Source of the DNA: an uncultured Acetatifactor sp.
Lineage (GTDB): Bacteria > Bacillota > Clostridia > Lachnospirales > Lachnospiraceae
Direction: 5' to 3'
DNA length: 64,000 nt
NCBI GenBank assembly: GCA_910584865.1
Contig: CAJUCE010000026.1
Location: 8,843 to 72,842 of the forward strand
The translations under genes were made by a program, and so were the position numbers. Shown in pieces: positions 42,543-52,104 of the stretch. Positions within the stretch are counted from its first letter, which is position 1; every line of letters starts with the position of its first letter. Under the pieces are notes generated by a model. That model ran no database searches. It was given only the letters and a program-made list of their open reading frames with translations, and had not been told where the DNA came from.

Positions 42543-44024
42543 ATGAGTATGAAGAAGGGAATAAGACACGGTTGTCTTGCAGCGTTGCTGCTTGCATGCA
42601 TATTCGCTTTCGGAACCAGAGCGGAGGCGGAGAGTGCGGAGGGGATTAAAAACGGTATTTTTGCAGAGGATATCGATCTGTCCGGCATGAGCGCCCAGGA
42701 AGCATCGGCGGCAGTGGAAGCCTATGTGGAAGGATTGAGAGAGACTCAGATTACCCTTCTGGCTGCGGACGACACGGAAGTGGCGGTAACGGCAGGGGAT
42801 CTTGGGATATTCTGGGCAAATCCGGATTTGGTGACGGATGCTCTGGAAGTAGGAATTCACGGCAATGTAATTGAGCGTTACAAGCTGTTAAAAGATCTGG
42901 AGCAGGAGAATCTGATTCTGCCCATAGAGATTTCCTTTGATTTACAGGCTATCAGCGATATTTTGCTGGAGCGTTGTGTGCAGTATGATGTAAAGGCTGA
43001 GGATGCCACACTGGTTCGGGAGAACGGTGAATTTCGGGTGGTGGGAGGACAGGTCGGCTATGCGCTGGATGTGGAGACTTCCGTGGACAGGGTTAGCGAG
43101 CAGCTGATGAAGGACTGGGACAGACAGCCATGTACCATAGCGCTGGACGTGGAAGTGGAGCAGCCCAGGGGAACGGCGGAGGATCTGGCCCAGGTTAAGG
43201 ATGTATTGGGGACTTTCACCACTTCATACAGTTCCTCGGGACCCAACAGAAGCGCCAATGTGTCCAATGGCTGCGAGTTGATCAACGGCACATTGCTGTA
43301 TCCGGGAGAGGAATTCTCTACTTATGAGAGCGTAGCCCCCTTTTCTCAGGCGAACGGTTACTATATGGCCGGCTCTTATTTGAACGGTAAGGTGGTTGAC
43401 AGTCTGGGAGGCGGTATCTGTCAGGTATCTACCACGCTGTATAATGCGGTACTGCAGGCGGAGCTGGATGTGACGGAGAGACATAACCATTCCATGATTG
43501 TGACATATGTGGATCCTTCCGCAGATGCTGCCATAGCGGAGAGTTCAGGCAAGGATTTCAAGTTTGTGAATAACCTGGAATATCCTATATACATTGAAGG
43601 TTATACCCAGAATAAGCGTATCACTTTTACAATTTACGGGAAAGAAAGCAGAAGCGCTGACCGGGAGGTACGGTATGAAAGCAAGGTGCTGGAGGTAATC
43701 AATCCGCCTGCGGATGTGATTTATGCGGACGGCTCCCAGCCTATCGGCTATGTGGTATCTGACAGCGCCCATGTGGGTTATAAGGCGCAGCTGTGGAAGG
43801 TGGTGCTGGAGGGCGGCCAGGAAGTGAGCCGTACCCAGGTCAACAGCAGCAGCTACAAGATGGTTCCCAGAAGCGGTACGGTGGGGACGGCTACGGAGGA
43901 TCCGGTGGCATACGAAGAGATTATGGCAGCCATCGGTACGGGGAATCTGGACCATGTGCGGAATGTGATCGGCATGCTGACGGCGCCTCCGGAAGAGAAT
44001 TATGATGATAGTTATGAGGAATAA
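42543..44024 (+). CDS. VanW-family exported protein with YoaR-like domain
   Basis: A 493-residue exported protein (signal peptide ending near GTRAEAES). An N-terminal region with the putative peptidoglycan-binding YoaR-like fold (about residues 40-210, including the GVDLSGMSAQEA-like IDLSGMSAQEASAAVEAY) leads to a VanW domain with PGEEFSTYESVAPF and GGGICQVSTTLYNA. A further beta-rich part follows. VanW proteins occur in some glycopeptide-resistance clusters, but most, like this one, are chromosomal cell-wall proteins of unknown role. Starts at 42543 and 42549 are both possible. The next gene begins within its 3' end. Confidence 0.88.
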   Translation: MSMKKGIRHGCLAALLLACIFAFGTRAEAESAEGIKNGIFAEDIDLSGMSAQEASAAVEAYVEGLRETQITLLAADDTEVAVTAGDLGIFWANPDLVTDALEVGIHGNVIERYKLLKDLEQENLILPIEISFDLQAISDILLERCVQYDVKAEDATLVRENGEFRVVGGQVGYALDVETSVDRVSEQLMKDWDRQPCTIALDVEVEQPRGTAEDLAQVKDVLGTFTTSYSSSGPNRSANVSNGCELINGTLLYPGEEFSTYESVAPFSQANGYYMAGSYLNGKVVDSLGGGICQVSTTLYNAVLQAELDVTERHNHSMIVTYVDPSADAAIAESSGKDFKFVNNLEYPIYIEGYTQNKRITFTIYGKESRSADREVRYESKVLEVINPPADVIYADGSQPIGYVVSDSAHVGYKAQLWKVVLEGGQEVSRTQVNSSSYKMVPRSGTVGTATEDPVAYEEIMAAIGTGNLDHVRNVIGMLTAPPEENYDDSYEE

Positions 44025-44055
44025 GGCTGAGAATGCTTCGGCATGGAGGAATGAA

Positions 44056-45060
44056 ATGGAAACGGGAAAGGTGCCGGAGAATGTTTTGAAGCGTTCGGTA
44101 TTAGGCCGGATGAAAGTGAAAAGCGGGGAAAGGCAGAGTGGCGCAGGGATAGGGAACGATTGCGCCATTTTCCCGTTTTCGGGAGAGGGGGCTGTAGCGT
44201 GCTGTGTGCAGGAGGCTGTGCTGAGCCGGCGGAAGGGAGAACGGGGGGACGCCGGGGCTTTTATGACGATGGCGGATCTGATCCAGAAATGTGCCAATAA
44301 TCTTGCAGCCGGAGGCGCCCGGCCTGAGAGTGCCATGATTGCATTGCTTCTGCCGGAGGATACACAGGAGAAGGAAATCCGGGAGCTGATGGAGGAGGGC
44401 GCAGAAAAATGCGGGGAGCTGTCCATCGAGATAGCCGGCGGACAAACGAGAATAACGGCATCGGTGAAGAGGCCTGTGGCGGTGGTGACGGGAATCGGAA
44501 AGACAGGCAGATGCAGTCATAAGGAGATTGTACCGGGGCAGGATGTGATTTTAACTAAATGGATCGGGCTTCAGGGAACGGCCGTGCTTGCCAGGCGCTA
44601 TGAGGATGAGCTGCTGCAAAGGTATCCTGCCTATCTTGTGAAGGAGGCACAGCGGTTTGACGTTTTTTTGTCTGTTTTGCCGGAGGCGGAAGCGGCTGTG
44701 AGAGTCGGCGCCGGCGCCATGCACGATGCCTCGGAGGGCGGTATTTTCGGGGCACTGTGGGAGATGGCAGAGGGCGCCGGCGTGGGGCTTCAGATCGATA
44801 TGAGAAAGATTCCGCTGCGTCAGGAGACGGTGGAGATCTGTGAGTACTGTAATGTGAATCCTTATGAACTGATGTCCGGAGGATGTCTGGTGATAGCCAC
44901 AGAGGACGGTTCCCGGTTGGTGCAGGCGTTGGAGGCGGAGGGAATTCCTGCCGCGGCAGTGGGAAAGATCACTGCCGGGAAGGCGAGAGTATTGCACAAC
45001 GGGGAGGAGATTCGGTATATGAACAGGCCGGAGCGAGACGGGATTTATCTGCGGCGGTAA
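44056..45060 (+). CDS. AIR synthase-related protein (HypE/ThiL/PurM-like fold)
   Basis: A 334-residue member of the PurM-like ATP-binding superfamily. GAGIGNDCAIFPFSG matches the N-terminal nucleotide/metal loop, and GAMHDASEGGIFGALWEMAE matches the HypE-type second motif. In HypE this fold activates carbamoyl for hydrogenase nickel insertion, but no hyp genes are near and the C-terminal cysteine of HypE is absent (the end is RDGIYLRR). It is therefore a HypE-like paralogue of unknown substrate. The start at 44056 uses GGAGG just upstream; the frame extends into the vanW-like gene. Confidence 0.8.
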   Translation: METGKVPENVLKRSVLGRMKVKSGERQSGAGIGNDCAIFPFSGEGAVACCVQEAVLSRRKGERGDAGAFMTMADLIQKCANNLAAGGARPESAMIALLLPEDTQEKEIRELMEEGAEKCGELSIEIAGGQTRITASVKRPVAVVTGIGKTGRCSHKEIVPGQDVILTKWIGLQGTAVLARRYEDELLQRYPAYLVKEAQRFDVFLSVLPEAEAAVRVGAGAMHDASEGGIFGALWEMAEGAGVGLQIDMRKIPLRQETVEICEYCNVNPYELMSGGCLVIATEDGSRLVQALEAEGIPAAAVGKITAGKARVLHNGEEIRYMNRPERDGIYLRR

Positions 45061-45122
45061 TATATTTCCGATAATGTAGCAGGTGCAAAATCATGGAAAT
45101 TCTGCAAGATTTCCGATATTTC

Positions 45123-45151
45123 TTGTGCCGGTATATCGGGTGTGGTACAAT
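45123..45151 (+). promoter_or_regulatory. Promoter of the Lrp-aminotransferase pair
   Basis: TTGTGC (45123-45128), 17 bases, TACAAT (45146-45151); 80 bases before the Lrp start. Confidence 0.5.
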
Positions 45152-45230
45152 AGCCGTATGTTTTGCAGGAGGAAAAAGAGGTGGAAAAGAAGCTAACAGC
45201 AGCTATCAATAATAAAGGGAGGTTGATAAA

Positions 45231-45713
45231 ATGAGAGAAGAATTATTGGCTATAATCGAAAGGAACAGTCGGATCGACTTAAAGGAACTGGCGGTGCTCC
45301 TGGGAACGGAAGAGGCGCTGATCGCCAATGAACTGGCAGCCATGGAGCAGGAGGGCGTTATCTGCGGCTACCATACGATGGTTGATTGGGAGAAGACTTC
45401 CAAGGAAAAGGTATCTGCATTGATCGAGGTGCGGGTGACGCCTCAGAGAGGACAGGGATTTGACAGCATCGCGGAGAGGATCTATAAATATCCGGAAGTG
45501 CAGAGCGTGTATTTGATCTCCGGCAGCTATGATCTGATGGTGATTCTGGAGGGGAAGACTCTGCGGGAGGTATCCTCTTTTGTGTCGGATAAACTGTCCA
45601 CCCTGGAATCGGTACTCAGCGTTGCCACCCATTTTATTCTGAGAAAATATAAGGATCATGGCACGGTTCTTGACAAGAAAAAAGAAGATGAAAGAGAGAT
45701 GATTACTCCATGA
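45231..45713 (+). CDS. Lrp/AsnC-family regulator
   Basis: A 160-residue amino-acid-responsive regulator. The N-terminal helix-turn-helix (IDLKELAVLLGTEEALIANE) is followed by the hinge and the RAM domain (KVSALIEVRVTPQRG, then VYLISGSYDLMVILEGKTL). Lrp proteins bind amino acids and form octamers. The next gene, an aminotransferase, overlaps by 4 bases (ATGA), so it probably regulates that operon in response to an amino acid. SD GGGAGG is clear. Confidence 0.92.
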   Translation: MREELLAIIERNSRIDLKELAVLLGTEEALIANELAAMEQEGVICGYHTMVDWEKTSKEKVSALIEVRVTPQRGQGFDSIAERIYKYPEVQSVYLISGSYDLMVILEGKTLREVSSFVSDKLSTLESVLSVATHFILRKYKDHGTVLDKKKEDEREMITP

Positions 45714-46882
45714 GAAATCCTTTAGCAGAAAAGGTTGTAAATATTAAGCCGTCGGGGATCCGGAAATTTTTTGACATTGCCAGTGAGATGAAGGATGCTA
45801 TTTCCCTGGGGGTGGGGGAACCGGATTTCGATACGCCGTGGCATATCCGGGATGAGGGTATATACTCTCTGGAGAAGGGAAGGACATTCTATACTTCCAA
45901 CGCGGGCCTGAAGGAGCTGCGGGAGGAGATTGCCAATTATATCTACAGAAAACAGGGGATCCGCTATGAGCACCCCATGAAGGAGATTCTGGTTACGGTA
46001 GGAGGTTCCGAGGCCATCGATATCGGTTTCAGAGCAATGATTAATCCCGGGGATGAGGTGCTGATTCCGCAGCCCAGCTTTGTATCCTACGAGCCCTGTG
46101 CAGTGATGGCGGGAGCGACTCCTGTGATCATCAATCTGAAGGCAGAGAATGAATTCCGGCTTACGGCACAGGAGTTGGAGGAGGCTGTCACGGAGAGGAC
46201 CAAGCTGCTGGTGCTTCCTTTTCCCAATAATCCCACCGGCGCCATTATGGAGCAGAAGGATCTGGAGGCCATTGCGGAAGTGATTATAAAACATGACATC
46301 TATGTCATGTCAGATGAGATTTATTCCGAATTGTCTTATAAAGAAAAACATGTGTCTATCGCTCAGATTCCGGGGATGAAAGAACGTACCATTCTGATCA
46401 ATGGCTTCTCCAAGGCCTTTGCAATGACGGGATGGAGACTGGGGTATGCCTGCGGGCCGGAGCCCATCATCGAACAGATGATCAAGATTCATCAGTTTGC
46501 CATTATGTGCGCCCCTACCACCAGCCAGTATGCGGCTATTGAGGCTCTGAAAAACGGGGATGAGGATGTGGCGGAGATGTGTACTGCCTACAACCAGAGA
46601 CGCAGATACCTGGTGCATTGTTTCAAGGAGATGGGGCTTGAATGTTTTGAACCTTACGGCGCTTTTTATATTTTCCCCTGTATCAAGGAGTTCGGCATGT
46701 CCAGCGATGACTTTGCCATGAAATTCCTGGAGGAGGAGCGGGTGGCTGTGGTACCCGGGAACGCTTTCGGGGACTGCGGAGAGGGGTACCTGAGGATATC
46801 CTATGCTTCTTCTCTGGAAAATCTGCGGATCGCAATGACAAAGCTGGCCCGGTTTGTGGAGAAGCTGCGCAGGGAGAGATAA
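45710..46882 (+). CDS. PLP-dependent aminotransferase, class I
   Basis: A 390-residue aminotransferase. The PLP lysine lies in NGFSKAFAMTGWRLGYACG, and the conserved FPNNPTGAIM and YVMSDEIYSEL motifs supply cofactor contacts. It belongs to the fold-type I group that includes aspartate, aromatic and alanine aminotransferases; substrate is not evident. It is translationally coupled to the Lrp gene. Confidence 0.93.
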   Translation: MRNPLAEKVVNIKPSGIRKFFDIASEMKDAISLGVGEPDFDTPWHIRDEGIYSLEKGRTFYTSNAGLKELREEIANYIYRKQGIRYEHPMKEILVTVGGSEAIDIGFRAMINPGDEVLIPQPSFVSYEPCAVMAGATPVIINLKAENEFRLTAQELEEAVTERTKLLVLPFPNNPTGAIMEQKDLEAIAEVIIKHDIYVMSDEIYSELSYKEKHVSIAQIPGMKERTILINGFSKAFAMTGWRLGYACGPEPIIEQMIKIHQFAIMCAPTTSQYAAIEALKNGDEDVAEMCTAYNQRRRYLVHCFKEMGLECFEPYGAFYIFPCIKEFGMSSDDFAMKFLEEERVAVVPGNAFGDCGEGYLRISYASSLENLRIAMTKLARFVEKLRRER

Positions 46883-46937
46883 GTAATTACGTCCCGGCAG
46901 GGAAGGTTTCAGGAACCTTATGCAGCGGAGGAAGAGC

Positions 46938-47450
46938 ATGCACATTATATTACATCAACCGGAAATCCCCGGAAATACGGGAAATATCGGGCGTACCTGC
47001 GTAGCTACAGGTACGCCCCTGCATTTGATAGAGCCGCTGGGCTTTCATCTGGACGAAAAATCCATCCGCCGGGCCGGAATGGATTATTGGTTTGCGTTAG
47101 ATGTACAGCGGTATATGAATTTTGAGGAATTTCAGGAACGGCATCCGGGAGCGAAGATCTGGATGGCTACCACCAAGGCGAAGCATGTCTATACGGAGGT
47201 GGCTTACGGACCGGACGACTATATTATGTTCGGCAAGGAGAGCGCCGGAATTCCGGAGGAAATCCTGGTAGAGCATGAGGAAACCTGTATCCGCATTCCC
47301 ATGCTGCCGTCTATCCGTTCTCTGAACCTGGCCAATGCCGTATCTATCGTGCTCTATGAGGCTCTGCGGCAGAGTGAGTTTGCCGGGATGCAGCAGGAAG
47401 GGGAGCTGCATCGGCTGAAGTGGAAGAGGGATGGAAGTTTGTCAAAATAA
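46938..47450 (+). CDS. trmL: tRNA (cytidine/uridine-34-2'-O)-methyltransferase TrmL
   Basis: Methylates the ribose at the wobble position of leucine tRNAs. The 170-residue SPOUT-fold protein has the knot motifs: NTGNIGRTCVATGTPLHLIE, YIMFGKESAGIPEEIL and RIPMLPSIRSLNLANAVSIV. Length is that of the minimal YibK/TrmL group. The start ATG 46938 follows GGAGGAAG. It may be cotranscribed with the aminotransferase; a terminator follows. Confidence 0.94.
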   Translation: MHIILHQPEIPGNTGNIGRTCVATGTPLHLIEPLGFHLDEKSIRRAGMDYWFALDVQRYMNFEEFQERHPGAKIWMATTKAKHVYTEVAYGPDDYIMFGKESAGIPEEILVEHEETCIRIPMLPSIRSLNLANAVSIVLYEALRQSEFAGMQQEGELHRLKWKRDGSLSK

Positions 47451-47461
47451 CTGAGCCGGAA

Positions 47462-47500
47462 AAAGCCCTCGTTTTATACTATGGAACGAGGGCTTTAAAA
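47462..47500 (+). terminator. Terminator after trmL
   Basis: Perfect 12-bp stem (AAAGCCCTCGTT at 47462-47473, AACGAGGGCTTT at 47485-47496) with an 11-base loop. The A/T flanks could let it serve the convergent AEC gene too. Confidence 0.75.
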
Positions 47501-47592
47501 GCGGTACTTCCGGCGCCGTATAAGCCTTACTCTTATTGGTTTTTTTGTAAGACAGAAGCCATGGTTTTGCAAGGTGTAATTTTCGGGTTTTC

Positions 47593-48507
47593 CTAACCTG
47601 CAAACGTCAACAGCACTGGTATGGTAAACACGCATAATATGGTAGTCAAAATAATGGCGGCGCTGCAGGTGCTTGGGTCAATTCCCTTCTGGGTGCCCAG
47701 AATCAGGGGCATATTCCCGATAGGCATGCCGAACATCACGATACAGACGGAGATCAGCGCCTGGTCTCCTGTAATCAGCTTCAGCAGCGGCAGCATGGCA
47801 AGGGGGAGAAGCAGAAGCTTGATTGCTGAAAAAACGTACAGCCTTGGCTGACAGAATATTTTTTTCAGATCCGAATGGGCCAGAGTGAATCCCACTGCAA
47901 CCAATGCCATAGGGGAGGTCACATTGCCAAGGTAGGTAACGGCGGTTTTGATGAATCCAGGAAGCTGTATGCCGCAGGCGATGATCAGCAGTGCCAGCAG
48001 CCCGGATATAGTACCGGGATTGAACATGGATTTCAGAGAGGACGGGGAGAATTTTCCGTCCATCAGCGCTACGCCGTAGGTATAGAATACGATTGTGTAA
48101 ATCAGCAGAAATTCGGTTACATAGACCACATATTCCTCCCCCAGGATACTGGAGACCACCGGAATGCCGATGAATCCCAGATTGGAGAAGACGAACATCT
48201 CCTGAAAAATTTTTCTCTGCTCAGGTATTTTGTCGAAAAGGGGCGACAGCACCATGCCTGTCACAACGAAGACGGCGAACATCCCCAGAGCGATGATTCC
48301 CACCAGCCCTATGGTGCCAAGGGGAACCAGTCCTGCGGAATTGGCTGCGCTGGACAGGATCAGCATAGGGTTGAACACATTGACGATCATTTTGGACATC
48401 TGGGTGTTGGTATGTGCGTCCATCATTTCTTTTTTTGCCATAAAATACCCTGCGCCGATCATGATCAACAGAGCCAGCATCTGAAAAAATACGGTAATAA
48501 TAGTCAT
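47593..48507 (-). CDS. AEC-family (auxin efflux carrier-like) permease
   Basis: A 304-residue membrane transporter with ten hydrophobic helices in two five-helix halves. The crossover motif regions VFSNLGFIGIPVVSSILG and MFGMPIGNMPLILG are characteristic. Bacterial AEC members move malate, malonate or other organic anions. No neighbouring metabolic gene points to a substrate. SD AGGAGG precedes ATG 48507. Confidence 0.9.
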   Translation of the reverse strand: MTIITVFFQMLALLIMIGAGYFMAKKEMMDAHTNTQMSKMIVNVFNPMLILSSAANSAGLVPLGTIGLVGIIALGMFAVFVVTGMVLSPLFDKIPEQRKIFQEMFVFSNLGFIGIPVVSSILGEEYVVYVTEFLLIYTIVFYTYGVALMDGKFSPSSLKSMFNPGTISGLLALLIIACGIQLPGFIKTAVTYLGNVTSPMALVAVGFTLAHSDLKKIFCQPRLYVFSAIKLLLLPLAMLPLLKLITGDQALISVCIVMFGMPIGNMPLILGTQKGIDPSTCSAAIILTTILCVFTIPVLLTFAG

Positions 48508-48690
48508 ATTCTGTCCTCCTTCCGCCCGGAGAAAGCCTTTGCCGGACGGATGTGATTCTTCCTTTTTGGTTTCATTCAGTTTAGCACAAAATTCCTAATC
48601 AGACAATCCCGGAAAAAGATATCGAACATTTTGCATATTTTTCTTTTGAGGTGAAATGCTAGAACAAGAGACTGATCAGGGGAGGTTATT

Positions 48691-50130
48691 ATGTCTGAAA
48701 AAATCGATGACAAAGGAAACAGAAAAGAGGAAATTACGGAAGATGTGCGCCCTTTCGGTATTCGGGACAAAATCGGATACATGTTCGGGGACTTCGGAAA
48801 TGATTTCAGCTTTATTTTTGCCAGCAACTATCTGATGGTTTTTTATACCAAAGTATTGGGGCTGAGCGGTTATGTAGTGGGACTGCTTTTCCTGGGAGCC
48901 AGATTTGTGGACGCTTTTACGGATGTAACCATGGGACGTATCGTAGATAATTTGCAGCCTGCAAAAGACGGCAGATTCAGGGCGTGGATCCGGCGTATGA
49001 GCATTCCCGTGGCGGTGGCCAGTTCAATAATGTACCTGTATTTTGTCCGGGATTGGGCTTACTCGGCGAAGCTTGCCTATGTGATTATTACCTATCTGTT
49101 CTGGGGGAGCTTTTGCTATACCGCAATCAACATTCCATACGGTTCCATGGCATCGGTCATCAGCCCTGATGTAAAAGAACGGGCCTCCCTGTCCACATTC
49201 CGCAGCATCGGCGCCAGTCTGGCCGGATTTGTCATCGGCGTGCTGGTGCCTCTGATCGTCTATGAGACGGATACGGAAGGGAATCAGATCGTGAAGCCGG
49301 TAAGCTTTACCCTGACGGCAATTGTCTTCGGTATCCTTGCAGTGCTTTGCTATATTCTGTGTTATACGCTGTGCCGGGAGCGGGTGGTATTTGAAAAAAA
49401 GAAAGAAAAGCGGCGAGGCGCCGGGGAACTGCTCAAAGGCCTGGCGGGGAACCGGCCTCTGCTGGCCCTGGTATGTGCGGCGCTGATATTGCTTCTGGCG
49501 ACGATGTTGGCGCAGGCGATGAATAATTACCTGTTTCTGGATTATTTTAAAAATGCCAGGGTACTGTCTGTCGTTAATGTAGTGGGTATCGGAGGGACGC
49601 TGCTCCTGGCGCCTTTTATCGCCCGGATTGTGGCGAATTTCGGAAAAAAAGAAGCGGGGGCAGCGGGAATGCTGGTGGCAGGGGCAGTGTATCTGCTGCT
49701 GTTCGTACTGCGGGTGAAGAGCATTCCCCTGTATATGGTGCTTTTGTTTCTGGGAAACCTGGGAACCGGACTGTTTAATATGATCATATGGGCCTTTATT
49801 ACGGATATTATTGACTACCAAGAGATAGTCACCGGAAGGCGGGAGGACGGTACGGTTTATGCGGTTTATTCCTTTGCCAGGAAGGTGGGACAGGCTCTGG
49901 CAGGCGGACTGGGAGGCTTTGTACTCACTGCCATCGGCTATATTTCCGAGGCGGCTTCCCAGACGGAGGCAGTGGCGGAGCGGATTTATACGGTGGCCAC
50001 CCTGATACCGGGCTTGTGCTATCTGGCGGTATTTCTGATACTGCAGTTTGCCTATCCGCTGACCAGAAGGGCAGTGGAAAAAAATACTGCCATTTTGAAG
50101 GAAAAGAGAGAACAGGAAAGGGACGGATAA
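48691..50130 (+). CDS. MFS sugar transporter, GPH (glycoside-pentoside-hexuronide) family
   Basis: A 479-residue twelve-helix transporter. The GPH-type pattern is seen in YMFGDFGNDFSFIFASNYLM near the front, DAFTDVTMGRIVDN after helix 2 and ADIIDYQE-like TDIIDYQEIVTGRREDGTVY in the second half. These cation symporters import melibiose, glucuronides, xylosides and similar glycosides. The next gene is a GH2-like protein on the same strand, so the pair resembles a glycoside uptake-and-hydrolysis locus. SD GGGGAGG. Confidence 0.92.
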   Translation: MSEKIDDKGNRKEEITEDVRPFGIRDKIGYMFGDFGNDFSFIFASNYLMVFYTKVLGLSGYVVGLLFLGARFVDAFTDVTMGRIVDNLQPAKDGRFRAWIRRMSIPVAVASSIMYLYFVRDWAYSAKLAYVIITYLFWGSFCYTAINIPYGSMASVISPDVKERASLSTFRSIGASLAGFVIGVLVPLIVYETDTEGNQIVKPVSFTLTAIVFGILAVLCYILCYTLCRERVVFEKKKEKRRGAGELLKGLAGNRPLLALVCAALILLLATMLAQAMNNYLFLDYFKNARVLSVVNVVGIGGTLLLAPFIARIVANFGKKEAGAAGMLVAGAVYLLLFVLRVKSIPLYMVLLFLGNLGTGLFNMIIWAFITDIIDYQEIVTGRREDGTVYAVYSFARKVGQALAGGLGGFVLTAIGYISEAASQTEAVAERIYTVATLIPGLCYLAVFLILQFAYPLTRRAVEKNTAILKEKREQERDG

Positions 50131-50255
50131 GTGTAGAAGCAAATAACAGGCCTTTCACAGTAGATCAAAGGCGGCAGCGATTAGAAGAGAGCGAGAAAGT
50201 GATATCGGGAGAATGCAGGCGGGGAAGAAAGCGGAGCCGAAAGAAAGGGGAAGTC

Positions 50256-51458
50256 ATGGAATTCGAAAAAGGAATGCCGAATGAAGAGATCGCAATAGCG
50301 GTCCGGTTTGACCGGACGGCACCCGGAAGCGGAATAGAAGCTGTGTGCAGAGTGGAAAGCGGCAGAGCTTTTTTGCAGTGGGAATTTCATCTGGTCTTGT
50401 ACTGGAAAAATCAGATAAAAAAAGTCAAGATTCCGGGCGATGCACAGGGAACAAGCTTGGGTAAGTACTGGGAAATGGAGGAAACAGATGGATTTCCCGA
50501 CAATACGCCGCTCTGCAGGTGTCCGGAATCTGTCAGGCTCCGTCTCATGGATATGCAGGAACGTCCGGTTCTGGAATGTATCGGGCTTTTGCGGGAGGAA
50601 GAGATACTGCAGTCTATTCTGCCGCAGCCCGTACTCTGGAAGGGAGTAGGGAACCCGTATTTGTATAAGGCTGAAGCCATTCTGGAAGATGAGGCGGGAT
50701 TTTGCCTGGACCGGGTCTCCGCGCGGCTGGCTCTGCGTCGTGTGGAGCTCAGAATAATAGACGGAGAGAAACAACTGTTGTTAAACGGAAATATGTTGGA
50801 GCCAAGGATGGTACAATATACCCTGCCCCAGACCGGCAGTGCGGTAGAGAGACAGCGGCTGTGGACAGACGATTTGGGACAATTGCGGCAGCTGGGGGCC
50901 AATTGTATTTTGTGGGACAGTACAGTGGGGATGCCAGAGGATGCCAATCCTTTTCTGCAAATGTGTGACAGGCTTGGCTTTTTGGTTTTTACCACGCAAG
51001 AAGGGGGAGGGATTGCAGAATGTTGGGAGATACAGGGCGGAGAATTCCTTCGGGGAATGGAAGAGAACCAGCCGATTCCGGCTTTCCGCGGTTCAGGGGA
51101 CAGTTTCTTTGTGCCGGGACGGACCGCACCTACTCCCCTTTTTTACCGGTACCGTGCAAAGTGGAGCAGAGAGCCGTTTGTGTACCTGGCGCCGGAAAGT
51201 GTAAAACAGATGGACAGCGGAAATTACAGGGTCTGGTGTTATAGTAACTGCGGTAAAGTGGCGCTTTATTCGGACGGCAGACTGTTTGAATTCAAAGCGG
51301 GGGAGCTCGTTTTTTCTTTTCAGGAAATTCCCTGCACTAAGCCTACCATCCTGCTGACGGCGGAGGCGGATGGATGCAGCCATTCTCTGGCGATTCACAA
51401 ATCTTTCACAAAACAATCACCAAATGATGACATTTACCCATCTTTCCAAAGGCTATAG
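50256..51458 (+). CDS. GH2-like glycosidase remnant, 3' end fused into ABC sequence
   Basis: A 400-residue protein with GH2-type landmarks: LWKGVGNPYLYKAEAILEDE (end of the immunoglobulin-like domain), LRQLGANCILWD and MCDRLGFLVFT (start of a barrel), and a C-terminal beta domain (FYRYRAKWSREPFVYL, VWCYSNCGKVALYSDG). Compared with a beta-galactosidase or glucuronidase it lacks most of the catalytic barrel including both acid residues, so it is either a non-catalytic condensed paralogue or a deletion product. Its last codons read through the ABC ATPase sequence in another frame (DDIYPSFQRL), so the original C-terminus is probably lost. It follows the GPH transporter by 125 bases. Confidence 0.6.
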   Translation: MEFEKGMPNEEIAIAVRFDRTAPGSGIEAVCRVESGRAFLQWEFHLVLYWKNQIKKVKIPGDAQGTSLGKYWEMEETDGFPDNTPLCRCPESVRLRLMDMQERPVLECIGLLREEEILQSILPQPVLWKGVGNPYLYKAEAILEDEAGFCLDRVSARLALRRVELRIIDGEKQLLLNGNMLEPRMVQYTLPQTGSAVERQRLWTDDLGQLRQLGANCILWDSTVGMPEDANPFLQMCDRLGFLVFTTQEGGGIAECWEIQGGEFLRGMEENQPIPAFRGSGDSFFVPGRTAPTPLFYRYRAKWSREPFVYLAPESVKQMDSGNYRVWCYSNCGKVALYSDGRLFEFKAGELVFSFQEIPCTKPTILLTAEADGCSHSLAIHKSFTKQSPNDDIYPSFQRL

Positions 51459-52104
51459 ACAGAGAGTGGGGCTGTCCCAGGCCATATTGGGTGACCCGGA
51501 GGTAATTATTCTGGATGAACCCTCTGTGGGGCTGGATCCCAAACAGATTATCGAGACCCGGGATCTGATCCGCAGTCTGGGGGAGTCGCACACGATTATC
51601 CTGAGTTCCCATATCCTTTCCGAAGTCAGCGCGCTCTGTGATCACATCATGATCATATCCCGAGGGCGGCTGGCAGCCAGCGATTCGCCAGCCGGGCTGC
51701 AAAGGTTGATGAGCGGCTCCATGGAACTGCAGTTGACAGTGAAGGGTGCAAAAGAACAGCTGCAAACCGTGTTGGAAACGGTTCCGGGTGTGGCTTCCAT
51801 GGAAATGCTGACAGAGGTAAGGGAGGATTTTTCCCGGATTAAAGTGGTTTCCATGGAAAATACGGATATCAGAGAGGAGCTTTTCTATGCGCTTTCCGAA
51901 GCCAGGATGCCCATTATGGAGATGGAGGTTTCCGAGAAATCTCTGGAAGACATTTTCCTGGAACTGACACAGGATGGGGAATGCAGCGAACCCAGGCAGC
52001 GAAGAGGAAGGCTGTCAGGTGGCAGACGGCGGAAGAAGGATGCCCCGGAAGATGCCGCAGAAGCCATGGCAGAAGCGGAAATGGCTGGAAAGGAGGATAA
52101 CTAA
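51424..52104 (+). pseudogene. ABC-2 ATPase lacking Walker A (5'-truncated)
   Basis: The frame starts (ATG 51424/51427) just before the signature HLSKGYRQRVGLSQAILGDP and contains Walker B VIILDEPSVGLDP and the switch histidine in ILSSHILSEV. About 130 residues that should carry Walker A and the Q-loop are missing, so it cannot bind ATP normally. Upstream DNA belongs to the GH2-like gene, so a deletion or recombination joined the two. A basic/acidic tail (RRGRLSGGRRRKKDAPED) ends the protein. The permease gene starts directly after its stop (TAAATG), behind AAAGGAGG. The family is that of GldA-type exporters. Confidence 0.8.

Noticed and set aside
44056..45060. Calling this gene hypE or thiL
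   Set aside because: It lacks the HypE C-terminal cysteine and the ThiL context; only the superfamily is supported.
49024..50142. Long antisense frame over the MFS transporter (372 codons)
   Set aside because: Gln/His/Arg-rich shadow of a membrane protein gene, no SD.
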